A DNA stretch of 19,587 bases from Chloroflexi bacterium RBG_13_53_26 (GCA_001795035.1 MGMW01000026.1:1-19587), one strand, 5' to 3'. Numbered from the stretch's first letter, positions 1 to 8,360 are shown. Notes: generated by a model not told the origin, from the sequence alone. Program-made: numbers and translations.

Positions 1-37
1 ATCTGATTTGATGTGCCAGTGTCAACCTGATTGTTTG

Positions 38-56
38 AAAACCAAATAGATTTTGG
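38..56 (-). terminator. weak candidate terminator beyond proS
   Basis: Read on the minus strand, CCAAA-ATCTA-TTTGG forms a 5-bp hairpin with a 5-nt loop followed directly by TTTT. It lies about 115 nt beyond the proS stop, where the long leftward operon should end. The stem is short and AT-rich, so this is only a candidate. No stronger terminator was seen in positions 1-171. Confidence 0.25.
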
Positions 57-99
57 GCTGGTTTCCGCTGTGAAGACATCCTGAAAACGGGGGTTCTAG

Positions 100-200
100 C
101 TAGATTACTTTTAATCAGTGTGTCGTGGGACTCGTACCCCGGACACCTCGATTAGAGGTAAGGAGGCACTACTATGCTACCAGCAGCGTCTGAATCCGCC
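100..200 (-). pseudogene. degenerate tRNA-like sequence overlapping the proS 3' end
   Basis: On the minus strand the stretch resembles the order of a tRNA: a D-arm-like CTGGTAGCATAG, an anticodon-region-like segment ending CTAATCGAGG, then a T-arm-like GGGGTACGAGTCCC with one change from the usual GGTTCGANTCC box. The opposite strand translates to GTRTPDT, a peptide typical of antisense tRNA reads. However, the T-stem is broken at its two outer pairs, the anticodon loop is oversized and no matching 5' acceptor strand exists. The left half coincides with the last proS codons (LLVA-stop). It is therefore not a functional tRNA; at best a decayed copy or attachment-site remnant. Chance similarity is possible. 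Confidence 0.25.
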
Positions 201-1869
201 CCCCGATGCCCTCCAGGGGCAGAAGTTCGCTCTGTTCCTTGTGGCGCCATTTAAGTTCAGCGCTTTGAGATTTCAAAGTGCGTGGGCTCACCACCAGCCG
301 GATAGGTATCCCCAGAAGATCAGCGTCATTGAATTTCACCCCCGGCGACTCCTGACGGTCATCAAAAAGCACCTCAAAACCCTTTCCCTTTAGGTCAGCA
401 TACAGTTTCTCAGTGGCTATGACCACATCAGCGTTATCCGTCCCCAGCGCGCAGAGGTAGACGAGGTAGGGGGCCAGTGGCACAGGCCAGACAATGCCCT
501 TTCCATCATGATTCTGCTCTATAGCTGCGGCCATCAAGCGACCTACACCGATGCCGTAGCAGCCCATGATGATCGGTTTTGTTTCGCCCTTCTGGTCCAG
601 AAAGAAGGCCCCCAGTTCTTCACTGAATACGGTTCCCAGTTTGAAGATATGACCTGCCTCGATGCCCCGCGTGGAGGCAAGGGCCTTCCCGCACTTCGGA
701 CACCCCTGACCCGACTGAGCGACAGCGATATCCAGCATCATATCAACCTGGAAGTCGCGGGGATAGTTGACATGCCTGAGGTGGTAGTCCGGCTTGTTGG
801 CCCCGGCGACAAAGTTCGTTCCCAACTTGATGGAATCATCGGCCACCGTCTTGATATCGGAGAGTCCTATGGGTGATGCCGATCCGGCCACCAACCCCGC
901 TTGCCGCATCCTGTCCTCGCTGGCTAGCTGCAGATCAGAGCACTTCAGGGCGTTCTTCAGCTTTGTTTCATTCACTTCAAGGTCACCCCTGATGATGACA
1001 AAGACCAAATTGCCATCAGCGAGGTAGAGCACTGCCTTGAGGGTGCTACTCCTGGGTACGCGCAGAAAATCTGCCACTTCTTCAATAGACTTCTTGTTCG
1101 GCGTGGCTATCTCCTCCACCGGTTGGAGCGGTTCATGTTCACCGCCAGCCTTGATGCTTTGTGCCTTCTCCATATTGGCGGCGTATTTGCAGTAGTGGCA
1201 ATGGATGATCATATCCTCTCCGCTCTCGGTGATCACCATGAATTCGTGTGAGTCCTTGCCTCCGATAGCCCCGCTATCGGCTTCAACCTCCATTGTTGGC
1301 AAACTGCAGCGGTCGAAGATATTGATGTATGCCTGTCTTATCTTCTGGTAGCTGATATCCAGCCCTGCCTCATCGGTATCGAAGCTGTAGAGATCCATCA
1401 TGGGGAATTCTCTAACCCTTAACAGGCCGCCGCGAGGGCGGGGTTCATCACGGAATTTGGTCTGGATCTGGTACAGAAGGAGAGGGAGATCGCGGTAACT
1501 TCTCACCTGATGGCGGACCAGTTCAGTCACGATTTCCTCATGGGTTGGGCCGAGACACAGCTTCCGTCCCCGGCGGTCGGTGAGGCTGAACAGACTCTGG
1601 CCAAAGGATCGGTGCCGGCCTGTCCTTTCCCACAATTCGAAAGGCTGGAGGACTGGCATCATCAACTCCTGTCCCCCCGCCTTGTCAAGTTCGTTACGAA
1701 TTATTTGCTCCAAATTTCGTAACACTCGCCAACCCAGAGGCAAATAGGAGTAAACGCCTGATACTACCTGATGAACCATCCCCGCTCTGACCAGAAGCTG
1801 ATGGCTGATGGTATCAGCCTCAGCAGGAGCCTGGCGTAAGGTCTTGGTTAGAAGTTGAGAGACACGCAT
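172..1869 (-). CDS. proS: prolyl-tRNA synthetase (bacterial type with editing domain)
   Basis: Charges tRNA-Pro with proline in the cytoplasm. The 565 residues match the usual bacterial ProRS length (about 570). Class II motif 2 is visible as RDEPRPRGGLLRVREF (about 140-155) and motif 3 as GCYGIGVGRLMAAA (about 436-449). A YbaK-like insertion that clears mischarged Ala-tRNA-Pro spans about 255-375. Two CxxC pairs (C224/C227 and C390/C393) flank it, as in other long bacterial ProRS. The C-terminal anticodon-binding domain starts near 465. The ATG start follows a GAGG box and matches the family N-terminus (MRVSQLL). It lies 24 nt downstream of ispG and is the last gene of the leftward operon. 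Its final codons coincide with a tRNA-like stretch. Confidence 0.97.
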   Translation of the reverse strand: MRVSQLLTKTLRQAPAEADTISHQLLVRAGMVHQVVSGVYSYLPLGWRVLRNLEQIIRNELDKAGGQELMMPVLQPFELWERTGRHRSFGQSLFSLTDRRGRKLCLGPTHEEIVTELVRHQVRSYRDLPLLLYQIQTKFRDEPRPRGGLLRVREFPMMDLYSFDTDEAGLDISYQKIRQAYINIFDRCSLPTMEVEADSGAIGGKDSHEFMVITESGEDMIIHCHYCKYAANMEKAQSIKAGGEHEPLQPVEEIATPNKKSIEEVADFLRVPRSSTLKAVLYLADGNLVFVIIRGDLEVNETKLKNALKCSDLQLASEDRMRQAGLVAGSASPIGLSDIKTVADDSIKLGTNFVAGANKPDYHLRHVNYPRDFQVDMMLDIAVAQSGQGCPKCGKALASTRGIEAGHIFKLGTVFSEELGAFFLDQKGETKPIIMGCYGIGVGRLMAAAIEQNHDGKGIVWPVPLAPYLVYLCALGTDNADVVIATEKLYADLKGKGFEVLFDDRQESPGVKFNDADLLGIPIRLVVSPRTLKSQSAELKWRHKEQSELLPLEGIGGRIQTLLVA

Positions 1870-1893
1870 TGAAGAATCCTCGCAACCATCGGG

Positions 1894-2946
1894 CTAGATT
1901 TTGACCACCTCTTCCATAAGCACTTCCAGGAAGTCTTTCTCTTCCACGGTGCGCACGACCTCACCCTTTCTGAAGATGGCCCCTCGGCCTTTGCCGCAGG
2001 CAATGCCTACGTCAGCACTCCTGGCTTCTCCTGGCCCGTTGACCACACAACCCATTACGGCTACCTTGATAGACCTGTCTATTGTGGACAGCCTATCCTC
2101 CACAGCTTTAGCCAGACTGACAAGGTCTACCTCGCATCTGCCACAGGTGGGACAACTCAGCAGCGTGGGGCCTCGCTCCCGCAAATTGAGGCTCTTCAAT
2201 ATCTCGTAGGCAGCGACTACCTCTTCCTCGGGATCACCCGTCAGCGATACGCGGATGGTGTCCCCAATCCCCTGGTGGAGGAGGACTCCGATTCCCACAG
2301 CGCTGCGAATGATGCCAGCCCTGGGCAATCCAGCCTCTGTGATGCCCAGATGCAGGGGGTAGAGAGTCTTCCTGGCCATGAACTGGTATGCCTCGATAGT
2401 GCTGGGAACATCGAAAGCCTTGAGCGAGACCTTTATCAGGTCGAAGTCCATGCTCTCCAGAAGACGGATTTGTTGTAGGGCTGCTTCGACCATTCGCTCG
2501 GGGAGAGAAGCGCCGCCGTCGGCTGACTTGGGCAGGCTGCCCGCGTTCACTCCGATACGAATGGGAATGCCCCTCGGTTTGGCGGCGCGCACTATGGCAG
2601 CGATATGTTTCTTCTGGCTGATATTGCCCGGGTTGATGCGAAGCCCGTCAACTCCGGCTCCCACGGCTGCTATGGCCAGCCGATGGTCAAAGTGGATATC
2701 CGCAATGATCGGGATGTGAACGCCGCGCTTGATAGAAGACAGGGCTTCAGCAGCCTCCTTGTCAGGCACAGCTATTCTGACGATTTCGCAGCCGCAGTCC
2801 TCCAGTGTCCGAATCTGCCTCACCGTGGCGGCCACATCGCGGGTGTCAGTCTTGGTCATCGATTGGACGACCACCGGAGCGCCTCCGCCCACAGTTACGT
2901 CGCCTATTCTCAGGGTCCTTGCCATCCTGCGTTTTTTCACAGTCAC
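1894..2946 (-). CDS. ispG: 4-hydroxy-3-methylbut-2-en-1-yl diphosphate synthase (GcpE)
   Basis: Penultimate enzyme of the MEP isoprenoid pathway: it reductively opens methylerythritol cyclodiphosphate to HMBPP using a [4Fe-4S] cluster. The predicted cluster ligands are all present: C265 and C268 in SCPTCGRC, C300 in VMGCVVNGPGEA, and E307 in the same motif. The N-terminal TIM-barrel half shows the conserved GLRINPGNI (about 101-109). The length of 350 is normal for the short bacterial form. The start is GTG and overlaps the rseP stop by four bases (GTGA), so translation is probably coupled. It shares the operon with dxr, the first committed step of the same pathway. Confidence 0.97.
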   Translation of the reverse strand: MTVKKRRMARTLRIGDVTVGGGAPVVVQSMTKTDTRDVAATVRQIRTLEDCGCEIVRIAVPDKEAAEALSSIKRGVHIPIIADIHFDHRLAIAAVGAGVDGLRINPGNISQKKHIAAIVRAAKPRGIPIRIGVNAGSLPKSADGGASLPERMVEAALQQIRLLESMDFDLIKVSLKAFDVPSTIEAYQFMARKTLYPLHLGITEAGLPRAGIIRSAVGIGVLLHQGIGDTIRVSLTGDPEEEVVAAYEILKSLNLRERGPTLLSCPTCGRCEVDLVSLAKAVEDRLSTIDRSIKVAVMGCVVNGPGEARSADVGIACGKGRGAIFRKGEVVRTVEEKDFLEVLMEEVVKI

Positions 2947-4238
2947 AAGAAGTCCTCTCCCCGAATCAGGCGAGAGATGTCGAGATAAATTATGACGACA
3001 AAAAGCGTAATCATGAGTGCAGTCCCTGCGGCATATACAAAATGCGCTGTGCGATCGGAGATGCGTTTTCCCCGGCGTATGCCCTCTATGAGGGCTATGG
3101 ACATGCCTCCGCCATCGAGGGGCGGGACGGGCAGAAAATTGAACAGAGCGAGGCCCATACTGATCAGTCCACCCATGAACAGAATATTACTGTAGCCGCC
3201 CACCCTCACCGTCTCGACGGTCAGTTGTCCGGCCCCTATCGGCCCTACCACTGCCAGATCGGGATTGTCCCGGATCAGGGGGATAGATTCCTTTATCAGG
3301 CTGGGGATATGAACGAGGAAATCGCCGCCACGGTAGAATGCCTCCCAAACGGGCAGTTGCTCCGACACCAAACGTGTGTCAGTGACCCAACGGGTATCAA
3401 TGCCGAGAGCAGAGCCTATCACCAATTCAGACTCGACTATTTCAGCGACTCGAAGGAGAACCAAGCTTACCTCCTCGCCCTCTTCAGCGGAGTCTACGGC
3501 GTCAATCATGGTTTGCTCATCATAGACTACTTTTCCATTGATGCTCAGGATAGTATCTCCTGCCACGATGTCTGCATCTTCAGCCGGGGATCCTTCTTCC
3601 ACGTTGGTTACTATCCCCCAGCACAGAAGAACACCAATGATGTAGCGATCAGAATCCGGGTCTAGCTCTGGATCGACAGTGAACTGGAGTCGCTCACCGT
3701 CTCTGTCGATGAGCAAGACCTTCTCCGATCCACCATCCGAGTTCACCGCTTTCTGTACGTCCTCCCATTCATGGATTTCGCGGTCACCTATTTGGAGGAT
3801 GATGTCTCCTGCCACGATGTCTGCGTCTTCAGCCGGTGAATCCTCTGCCACTGAATGAACCATAACCCCATTGCTGCTGAGAACCTTTGTGGGCACCATG
3901 AAAAATGCGCTCAGGAAGAGGAATGCCAGGAAGATGTTGACCAGGGGCCCAGCGGCATAGACCCCCATCCTGGTCCATGGACCTTTACCGGCCAGACCAC
4001 CTGGCACGGTGGGGTCATTTTCCCCGGCAGGCCTGACGAATGCTCCTAGAGGTATGAGATTGAGTGAATACTCGGTATCTCCGCGCTTAATGGCAAAGAG
4101 TCTGGGGGGAAAACCAATGCCAAACTCCTCGACTACTATCCCTGCTCTTCTAGAGGCGATGAAATGCCCCAGTTCATGGCAGGTGATCGAGAAGAACAAG
4201 ACACCGATGAAGATAAGGACGATGAAAACAATGCTCAT
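2943..4238 (-). CDS. rseP: RIP-type zinc metalloprotease RseP/RasP, site-2 protease family, two PDZ domains
   Basis: Intramembrane protease that cleaves membrane-anchored anti-sigma factors and signal-peptide remnants. The zinc site HELGH (H21, E22, H25) sits in the first membrane segment and the third ligand motif PPLDGG (D375) in a later one. Further membrane segments lie at about 90-116, 350-368 and 398-420. Two PDZ domains lie between (about 120-190 and 205-265), as in the E. coli arrangement. Both contain the identical 12-mer SPAEDADIVAGD (134-145 and 217-228), encoded by nearly identical DNA. The ATG start is 3 nt after the dxr stop, and the stop overlaps the ispG start. The natural substrate cannot be read from this window because no anti-sigma gene is nearby. 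Confidence 0.95.
   Translation of the reverse strand: MSIVFIVLIFIGVLFFSITCHELGHFIASRRAGIVVEEFGIGFPPRLFAIKRGDTEYSLNLIPLGAFVRPAGENDPTVPGGLAGKGPWTRMGVYAAGPLVNIFLAFLFLSAFFMVPTKVLSSNGVMVHSVAEDSPAEDADIVAGDIILQIGDREIHEWEDVQKAVNSDGGSEKVLLIDRDGERLQFTVDPELDPDSDRYIIGVLLCWGIVTNVEEGSPAEDADIVAGDTILSINGKVVYDEQTMIDAVDSAEEGEEVSLVLLRVAEIVESELVIGSALGIDTRWVTDTRLVSEQLPVWEAFYRGGDFLVHIPSLIKESIPLIRDNPDLAVVGPIGAGQLTVETVRVGGYSNILFMGGLISMGLALFNFLPVPPLDGGGMSIALIEGIRRGKRISDRTAHFVYAAGTALMITLFVVIIYLDISRLIRGEDFL
3556..3587 (-). repeat. internal direct repeat in rseP, copy in PDZ2
   Basis: This 32-nt stretch matches 3805-3836 at 31 of 32 positions; only 3576 and 3825 differ. The offset is 249 nt, exactly 83 codons. It encodes most of the SPAEDADIVAGD segment of the second PDZ domain. 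Confidence 0.85.
3805..3836 (-). repeat. internal direct repeat in rseP, copy in PDZ1
   Basis: Partner of the copy at 3556-3587, in the first PDZ domain. The identity is at DNA level, including synonymous positions, whereas the rest of the two domains has diverged strongly. Confidence 0.85.
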
Positions 4239-4241
4239 AGT

Positions 4242-5387
4242 CTACTCAGGTCTCCATTTCGCAGCATATTCCCTTGCCCAGGCATCAGCGGCCCAGATTT
4301 CATCGAGTGAAGGTTGGCTTACACTTCGGTGGTGTTCCAAAGCCTGCTCCACCAGCCTGGCGATGTCCAGGAAACCAATACGGTGGGAGAGGAAGAGTTC
4401 CACAGCCACTTCGTCGGCAGCGCAAAGCACTGCCGGGTAAGTCCCCGCCCTTTCTGCTGCTTCTCTGGCGATCCTGAGACAGGGAAACTTGGCCATGTCT
4501 GGCGGCTCGAAATTCAGAGACGTTGGCCTATCAAAATTCATTCTAGGAAGTTGTGGGTTGGGCAGTCTTTCGGGGTAGGTTATCGCATACTGGATGGGCA
4601 GACGCATGTCCGGTTGACTTAGCTGTGCCTTAACAGAGCCGTCGGCGAACTCTACCATCGAGTGGACTATGCTCTCGGGGTGGACCACCACATCGATACT
4701 CTGCAGTGGCAAACCGAATAGCCAGTGGGCTTCGATAATCTCCATCCCCTTGTTCATCAAGGTTGCCGAGTCAATGGTCACTTTGCGCCCCATTTTCCAG
4801 GTGGGATGTTTGAGAGCCTGCTCTGGAGTTATCTCTGCCAGCCGATTCATAGAGTGACGAAGAAATGGTCCTCCTGAGGCCGTGAGGATTAACCGAACCA
4901 CTTCATCTCTGTGCTCACCGCGGAGGCATTGCCAGATGGCGCTGTGCTCACTATCTACAGGAGTGATTTCCACCTTGTGTTGCTTTGCCTCAGCCATGAC
5001 AATCGCCCCTGCCATTACCAGCACCTCTTTGTTGGCCAGGGCGACGTGCTTTCCTGCTCGAATTGCTGCAAGGGTGGGAGCCAGCCCAGCTTTGCCTGAA
5101 GTAGCTATTACTACAATATCAACATCAGGGTGCGAAGCAATTTCCTCCACTGTGGCTGACTGTGGAGTGGCAACATCGGACGGAAGGTTGTCGGGCTGCA
5201 GTCCCTCCTCTGTGCCTTGGAAGGAGATGATTCGTGGCTGGAATTCCCTGATCTGTTCAGACAGCAGCTTTGAGTTCTTCCCGGCCCCGAGGCCCACTAT
5301 GCGAAATCTATTACTGAAGATGCGTCCTACCTCAAGAGTTTGCTGGCCGATGGAACCTGTTGAGCCAAGGACGGCTATCCGCTTCAC
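4242..5387 (-). CDS. dxr: 1-deoxy-D-xylulose 5-phosphate reductoisomerase
   Basis: Converts DXP to MEP with NADPH, the committed step of the non-mevalonate isoprenoid pathway. The NADPH-binding GSTGSIG lies near the N-terminus. The metal and substrate residues are present in VDSEHSA (D145, E147), ASGGPF, HPTWKMG and NKGMEIIEAHWLF. I chose the GTG at 5387 (381 residues). It gives MKRIAVLGSTGSIG, which fits the family start, follows G-rich GGTGGTGGA, and overlaps the cdsA stop as GTGA like other junctions here. The upstream ATG at 5399 (385 residues) lacks a ribosome-binding site and is the alternative. The gene lies between cdsA and rseP. Confidence 0.96.
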   Translation of the reverse strand: MKRIAVLGSTGSIGQQTLEVGRIFSNRFRIVGLGAGKNSKLLSEQIREFQPRIISFQGTEEGLQPDNLPSDVATPQSATVEEIASHPDVDIVVIATSGKAGLAPTLAAIRAGKHVALANKEVLVMAGAIVMAEAKQHKVEITPVDSEHSAIWQCLRGEHRDEVVRLILTASGGPFLRHSMNRLAEITPEQALKHPTWKMGRKVTIDSATLMNKGMEIIEAHWLFGLPLQSIDVVVHPESIVHSMVEFADGSVKAQLSQPDMRLPIQYAITYPERLPNPQLPRMNFDRPTSLNFEPPDMAKFPCLRIAREAAERAGTYPAVLCAADEVAVELFLSHRIGFLDIARLVEQALEHHRSVSQPSLDEIWAADAWAREYAAKWRPE

Positions 5388-6208
5388 TCCACCACCCATA
5401 TAACGTAATAGTATACGATTGCACCTGTGAAGACAAGGCTATCTATTCGGTCAAGGATGCCTCCGTGGCCAGGCATCAATCGGCCGGAGTCCTTTGCCCC
5501 CGCCCTGCGCTTGATCAAGGATTCCAGAAGGTCACCGAGTTGAGCGAAGAGACCTATCAGGCAGCCGAGGGCTATGGTTTGGACATAGCTGAGTGGCAAT
5601 CCCCAGTCGCCCAGGTTAAGAACGATCCGAAGGACCAGAGCTGCCGCAGCGGCAGCAACAAAGCCAGCGATTGCCCCTTCCCAGGTCTTCTTCGGGCTGA
5701 CGGTTGGCGCCAGAAGGTGTTTGCCCCAGGTACGGCCAATGAGAAAGGCTGCTGTGTCGCAGGCGAAGGTGCAGAACACGGCAAAGAAGACCAGTTCCCT
5801 ACCATGGTTCGACTCTCTTAAGATCACATAGTGACTCAGCATCCAACCCATGTAGAGGATGCCGGCCAGCGTCCATCCCCAGTTAATCAGAAGCTTCTCT
5901 CTTCGAAACCCGAGAAGCCAGACCAGAGGCAGGGCTGCTGATGAGGCCAGCAGTGACGAGGTGACATAAATGTCATCGAAGTGGGCGCTTATGACGAAAA
6001 GCAAAGCCAAGGCCATCCCAAAGATTGTGAGGGGCTGGCCTCCAGCGAGGGTTGCCAGGCGGTAGAACTCGATAGAGCCGAGTATTGCCAAGAGACCGAT
6101 CAAGAAGATGAGCAGAGGAAAACCGAGAGCAGGGGTGTCAGAGTAAACGAAGACCAGTAGAAGGGGTATGGCCCATAGTGCGGTGATAGTCCTTTGTCTC
6201 ATGTGCAC
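5384..6208 (-). CDS. cdsA: phosphatidate cytidylyltransferase (CDP-diglyceride synthase)
   Basis: Membrane enzyme that makes CDP-diacylglycerol from phosphatidate and CTP for phospholipid synthesis. The 274 residues are mostly hydrophobic with several membrane spans. The family signature is complete near the C-terminus: SLIKRRAGAKDSGRLMPGHG followed by GILDRID (about 230-256). The conserved GRTWGKHLLAPTVSPKKTWE is at about 158-177. The start is GTG at 6208, supported by AAGGTGA nine bases upstream; an ATG two codons further in is the alternative. The stop overlaps the start of dxr. uppS ends 25 nt upstream, giving the uppS-cdsA pairing common in bacteria. Confidence 0.96.
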   Translation of the reverse strand: MHMRQRTITALWAIPLLLVFVYSDTPALGFPLLIFLIGLLAILGSIEFYRLATLAGGQPLTIFGMALALLFVISAHFDDIYVTSSLLASSAALPLVWLLGFRREKLLINWGWTLAGILYMGWMLSHYVILRESNHGRELVFFAVFCTFACDTAAFLIGRTWGKHLLAPTVSPKKTWEGAIAGFVAAAAAALVLRIVLNLGDWGLPLSYVQTIALGCLIGLFAQLGDLLESLIKRRAGAKDSGRLMPGHGGILDRIDSLVFTGAIVYYYVIWVVE

Positions 6209-6233
6209 CCAACGAAGTCACCTTCTGGCTATG

Positions 6234-6950
6234 TCAGACTCCGAAGTTTCGCCCTCTTCTACTGTAGGCGATCAGCGCTTTTCTAAGCTCTTCCTCATCA
6301 AAGTCCGGCCAGTAGACGGGAGTGAAATAGAGTTCACTGTAGGCTGATTGCCATAGCAGAAAATTACTGAGCCGCACCTCTCCAGCGGTGCGAATAATCA
6401 GGTCTGGATCAGGCAATCCGGCACTATACAGGTAGCTGCCGAACAGGTTTTCGTCAATCATGTCGGGGGAGATCCCTTCCCTAACAATTTGCCTTGCGGC
6501 ATTTACGATCTCAGCCCGGCTGCCATAGTCGAAGGCAACACTGAGGGTCATTACCTTATTGTCCTTGGTCAGCTCGATAGCATAGCAGATATGCTTCTGC
6601 AATCGTTCAGAAAGTCGATCGATTCTTCCCAGATGGTGAAGCCTTATCCCTTTCTGATGCATATCTCTGGTCTCGCGTTTTATGACCCGACCGAGGATTT
6701 GCATCAGTTCTCTGACCTCTATCTTGGGGCGTCTCCAGTTCTCTGTCGAGAAGGCGTACAGCGTCAGGTATTTCACCTGATATTTGATAGAGTTTTCGAC
6801 AACCCGGCGAATATTCTCGGTACCAGCTCGGTGTCCTTCGAGTCGGGACAAGTTGTGCTGTTCAGCCCATCTTACGTTTCCATCCATTATGACTGCCACG
6901 TGGACTGGTAGAGGGGTGATTGCGGTACTGCTGATCCGGGTATCTTCCAT
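6234..6950 (-). CDS. uppS: isoprenyl transferase (undecaprenyl diphosphate synthase family)
   Basis: Cis-prenyltransferase that extends FPP with IPP to the C55 lipid carrier of cell-envelope synthesis. Recognised by HVAVIMDGN, GHRAGTENIRRVV, LYAFSTENWRRP and SNFLLWQSAYSELYFTPVYW. The length (about 238) is normal. Two usually strict motifs deviate: MDGNGRWA reads MDGNVRWA (one base change, GGA to GTA), and the RTGGE motif reads RTAGEVRLSN. The catalytic Asp of MDGN is kept. I take the ATG at 6950; a TTG two codons upstream (6956) is possible. An 89-nt gap to frr contains a perfect TATAAT, so the gene may also have its own promoter. Confidence 0.93.
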   Translation of the reverse strand: MEDTRISSTAITPLPVHVAVIMDGNVRWAEQHNLSRLEGHRAGTENIRRVVENSIKYQVKYLTLYAFSTENWRRPKIEVRELMQILGRVIKRETRDMHQKGIRLHHLGRIDRLSERLQKHICYAIELTKDNKVMTLSVAFDYGSRAEIVNAARQIVREGISPDMIDENLFGSYLYSAGLPDPDLIIRTAGEVRLSNFLLWQSAYSELYFTPVYWPDFDEEELRKALIAYSRRGRNFGV

Positions 6951-6986
6951 TCTCAAAGTGGGGTCAGGTTATCTGAAAACAAGGGA

Positions 6987-6992
6987 TTATAT
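6987..6992 (-). promoter_or_regulatory. possible internal promoter -10 box upstream of uppS
   Basis: An exact TATAAT on the minus strand in the frr-uppS gap, 37 nt before the uppS ATG. No TTGACA-like -35 lies 16-18 nt upstream and there is no TGn extension. It could let the lipid and isoprenoid genes be transcribed separately from the translation genes, but the evidence is one hexamer. Confidence 0.25.
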
Positions 6993-7045
6993 GGGTTGAC
7001 TGGTTTCCTTTGGTCTCGGTTGTCTCTTCGGAGGATGGAAACGGA

Positions 7046-7603
7046 CTATATTTCCATGATCTCCGTTTCCTTGTCCTGACCTATTTGGGCTATCTCTGCT
7101 ATGAACCGGTCGGTTAGCTTCTGCAGTCGATCTAAGGCTCTCACATTTTCATCGTGTGAAGTTTCCTTGTTCTTCTCCAGCTTCCTCAGTTCCTCCATGG
7201 CATCCCGTCTAAGATTACGGATGGCCACTCTTGATTCCTCCACTCTCTTCCGTACTACCTTGACTAATTCCTTTCTGCGCTCCTCGGTGGGGGGAGGGAT
7301 TACCAGTCGAATGACATCTCCGTCGTTTATTGGATTCAATCCCAGATCAGATTTGAGTATAGCTTTGTGGATGTTTGACGCGATGCTCCTGTCCCATGGG
7401 TGTATAAGGATGAGCCTTGCCTCTGGTACGGAAATAGTAGCGAGTTGATTTAGCGGAGTAGGAGCATCATAGGCATCGACCTTGATATGATCTACTAGAG
7501 CTGGTGTGGCTCTACCGGAGCGGATGGTCTCCATCTCCCTTTTGAGAATCTGGGTAGTCTTCTGCATTCTTCCATCGATTTCTTGGAGGATTTGATCAAT
7601 CAT
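7046..7603 (-). CDS. frr: ribosome recycling factor
   Basis: Splits post-termination ribosomes together with EF-G. It has exactly the canonical 185 residues. Family hallmarks are METIRSGRATPALVDHIKVD near the N-terminus, ISVPEARLILIHPWD in the middle and the helical R(K)LVKVVRKRVEESRVAIRN segment followed by a lysine- and glutamate-rich three-helix arm. The ATG start overlaps the pyrH stop by four bases (ATGA), so the two are probably translationally coupled. The order tsf-pyrH-frr is widespread in bacteria. Confidence 0.97.
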   Translation of the reverse strand: MIDQILQEIDGRMQKTTQILKREMETIRSGRATPALVDHIKVDAYDAPTPLNQLATISVPEARLILIHPWDRSIASNIHKAILKSDLGLNPINDGDVIRLVIPPPTEERRKELVKVVRKRVEESRVAIRNLRRDAMEELRKLEKNKETSHDENVRALDRLQKLTDRFIAEIAQIGQDKETEIMEI

Positions 7604-8331
7604 GCTTCCACTCCTGTGAAGACCAAAGTCCCGATTGCTTCCTTTGCTACTGCCCGTTGTATGCTGTTTGGCGCATTGAGGTCAAATACCACTATGGGCA
7701 GGTTGTTCTCCATGCACAGAGAGAAAGCGGTTGCATCCATAACTTGAAGTCGCAAATTCAATGCTTGGCGGTGGTCTATACGGTCAAACTTCTTAGCAGT
7801 GGGGTCCGTTTTGGGGTCTGCAGTGTAGACCCCGTCAACCTTGTTCTTAGCCATAAGCAATACTTCTGCTTTTATCTCTATTGCCCGTAGGGCTGCCGCT
7901 GTGTCTGTAGTCATGTATGGATTGCCGGTTCCAGCAGCGAAGATCACGACCCTACCCTTCTCCAGGTGTCGAATGGCCCGAAGTCGAATATATGGTTCAG
8001 CCACTGATTGAATAGGGATAGCTGATTGAGTCCGGGATACAAGCCCTTCTTTTTCCAGGGCATCCTGGAGAGCCAGGGCATTTATAACTGTGGCCAGCAT
8101 TCCGGCATAGTCGGCTGCAGCCCTGTCCATTCCAGTTGCTGCAGCATCAGATCCACGCCAGATGTTGCCTCCGCCCACAACAATGGCTACCTCAACCCCG
8201 GATTCTTTCACCGCCTTAATCTGCTGGCCAACCATTCTCAGGGTCTCCTCGTCAATTCCAAATTGGCTCTTGCCCATGAGGGCCTCACCGCTTAGCTTCA
8301 GTAGGATCCGCCTGTATTTGGAAGTAGACAT
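7600..8331 (-). CDS. pyrH: UMP kinase
   Basis: Phosphorylates UMP to UDP in pyrimidine nucleotide synthesis; a hexameric amino-acid-kinase-fold enzyme in bacteria. Motifs: RILLKLSGEALMG at the N-terminus, VVGGGNIWRG (phosphate binding), AAGTGNPYMTTDTAAALRA, and KVDGVYTADPK. I use the ATG at 8331, giving MSTSKYRRILLKLSGE (243 residues), which fits the family. A TTG at 8352 would add seven residues without a visible ribosome-binding site. The stop overlaps the frr start. A stable hairpin lies in the 5' untranslated gap after tsf. Confidence 0.97.
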   Translation of the reverse strand: MSTSKYRRILLKLSGEALMGKSQFGIDEETLRMVGQQIKAVKESGVEVAIVVGGGNIWRGSDAAATGMDRAAADYAGMLATVINALALQDALEKEGLVSRTQSAIPIQSVAEPYIRLRAIRHLEKGRVVIFAAGTGNPYMTTDTAAALRAIEIKAEVLLMAKNKVDGVYTADPKTDPTAKKFDRIDHRQALNLRLQVMDATAFSLCMENNLPIVVFDLNAPNSIQRAVAKEAIGTLVFTGVEA

Positions 8332-8360
8332 GGTCTTACAGTGATCCGCCAAATGACATG

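Noticed and set aside
118..393. A 91-codon plus-strand frame over the proS 3' end
   Set aside because: Its N-terminal peptide (GTRTPDT) is the known antisense-tRNA artefact and the rest is antisense to proS.
2805..3665. A 286-codon open frame on the plus strand opposite ispG and rseP
   Set aside because: It lies antisense to two clear enzyme genes, its product has no recognisable motif, and it has no credible start; a shadow of biased codon use.
5388..5399. ATG at 5399 as dxr start
   Set aside because: No ribosome-binding site, and it adds only MGGG before the conserved start; the GTG at 5387 with GTGA overlap fits better, though the choice is not certain.
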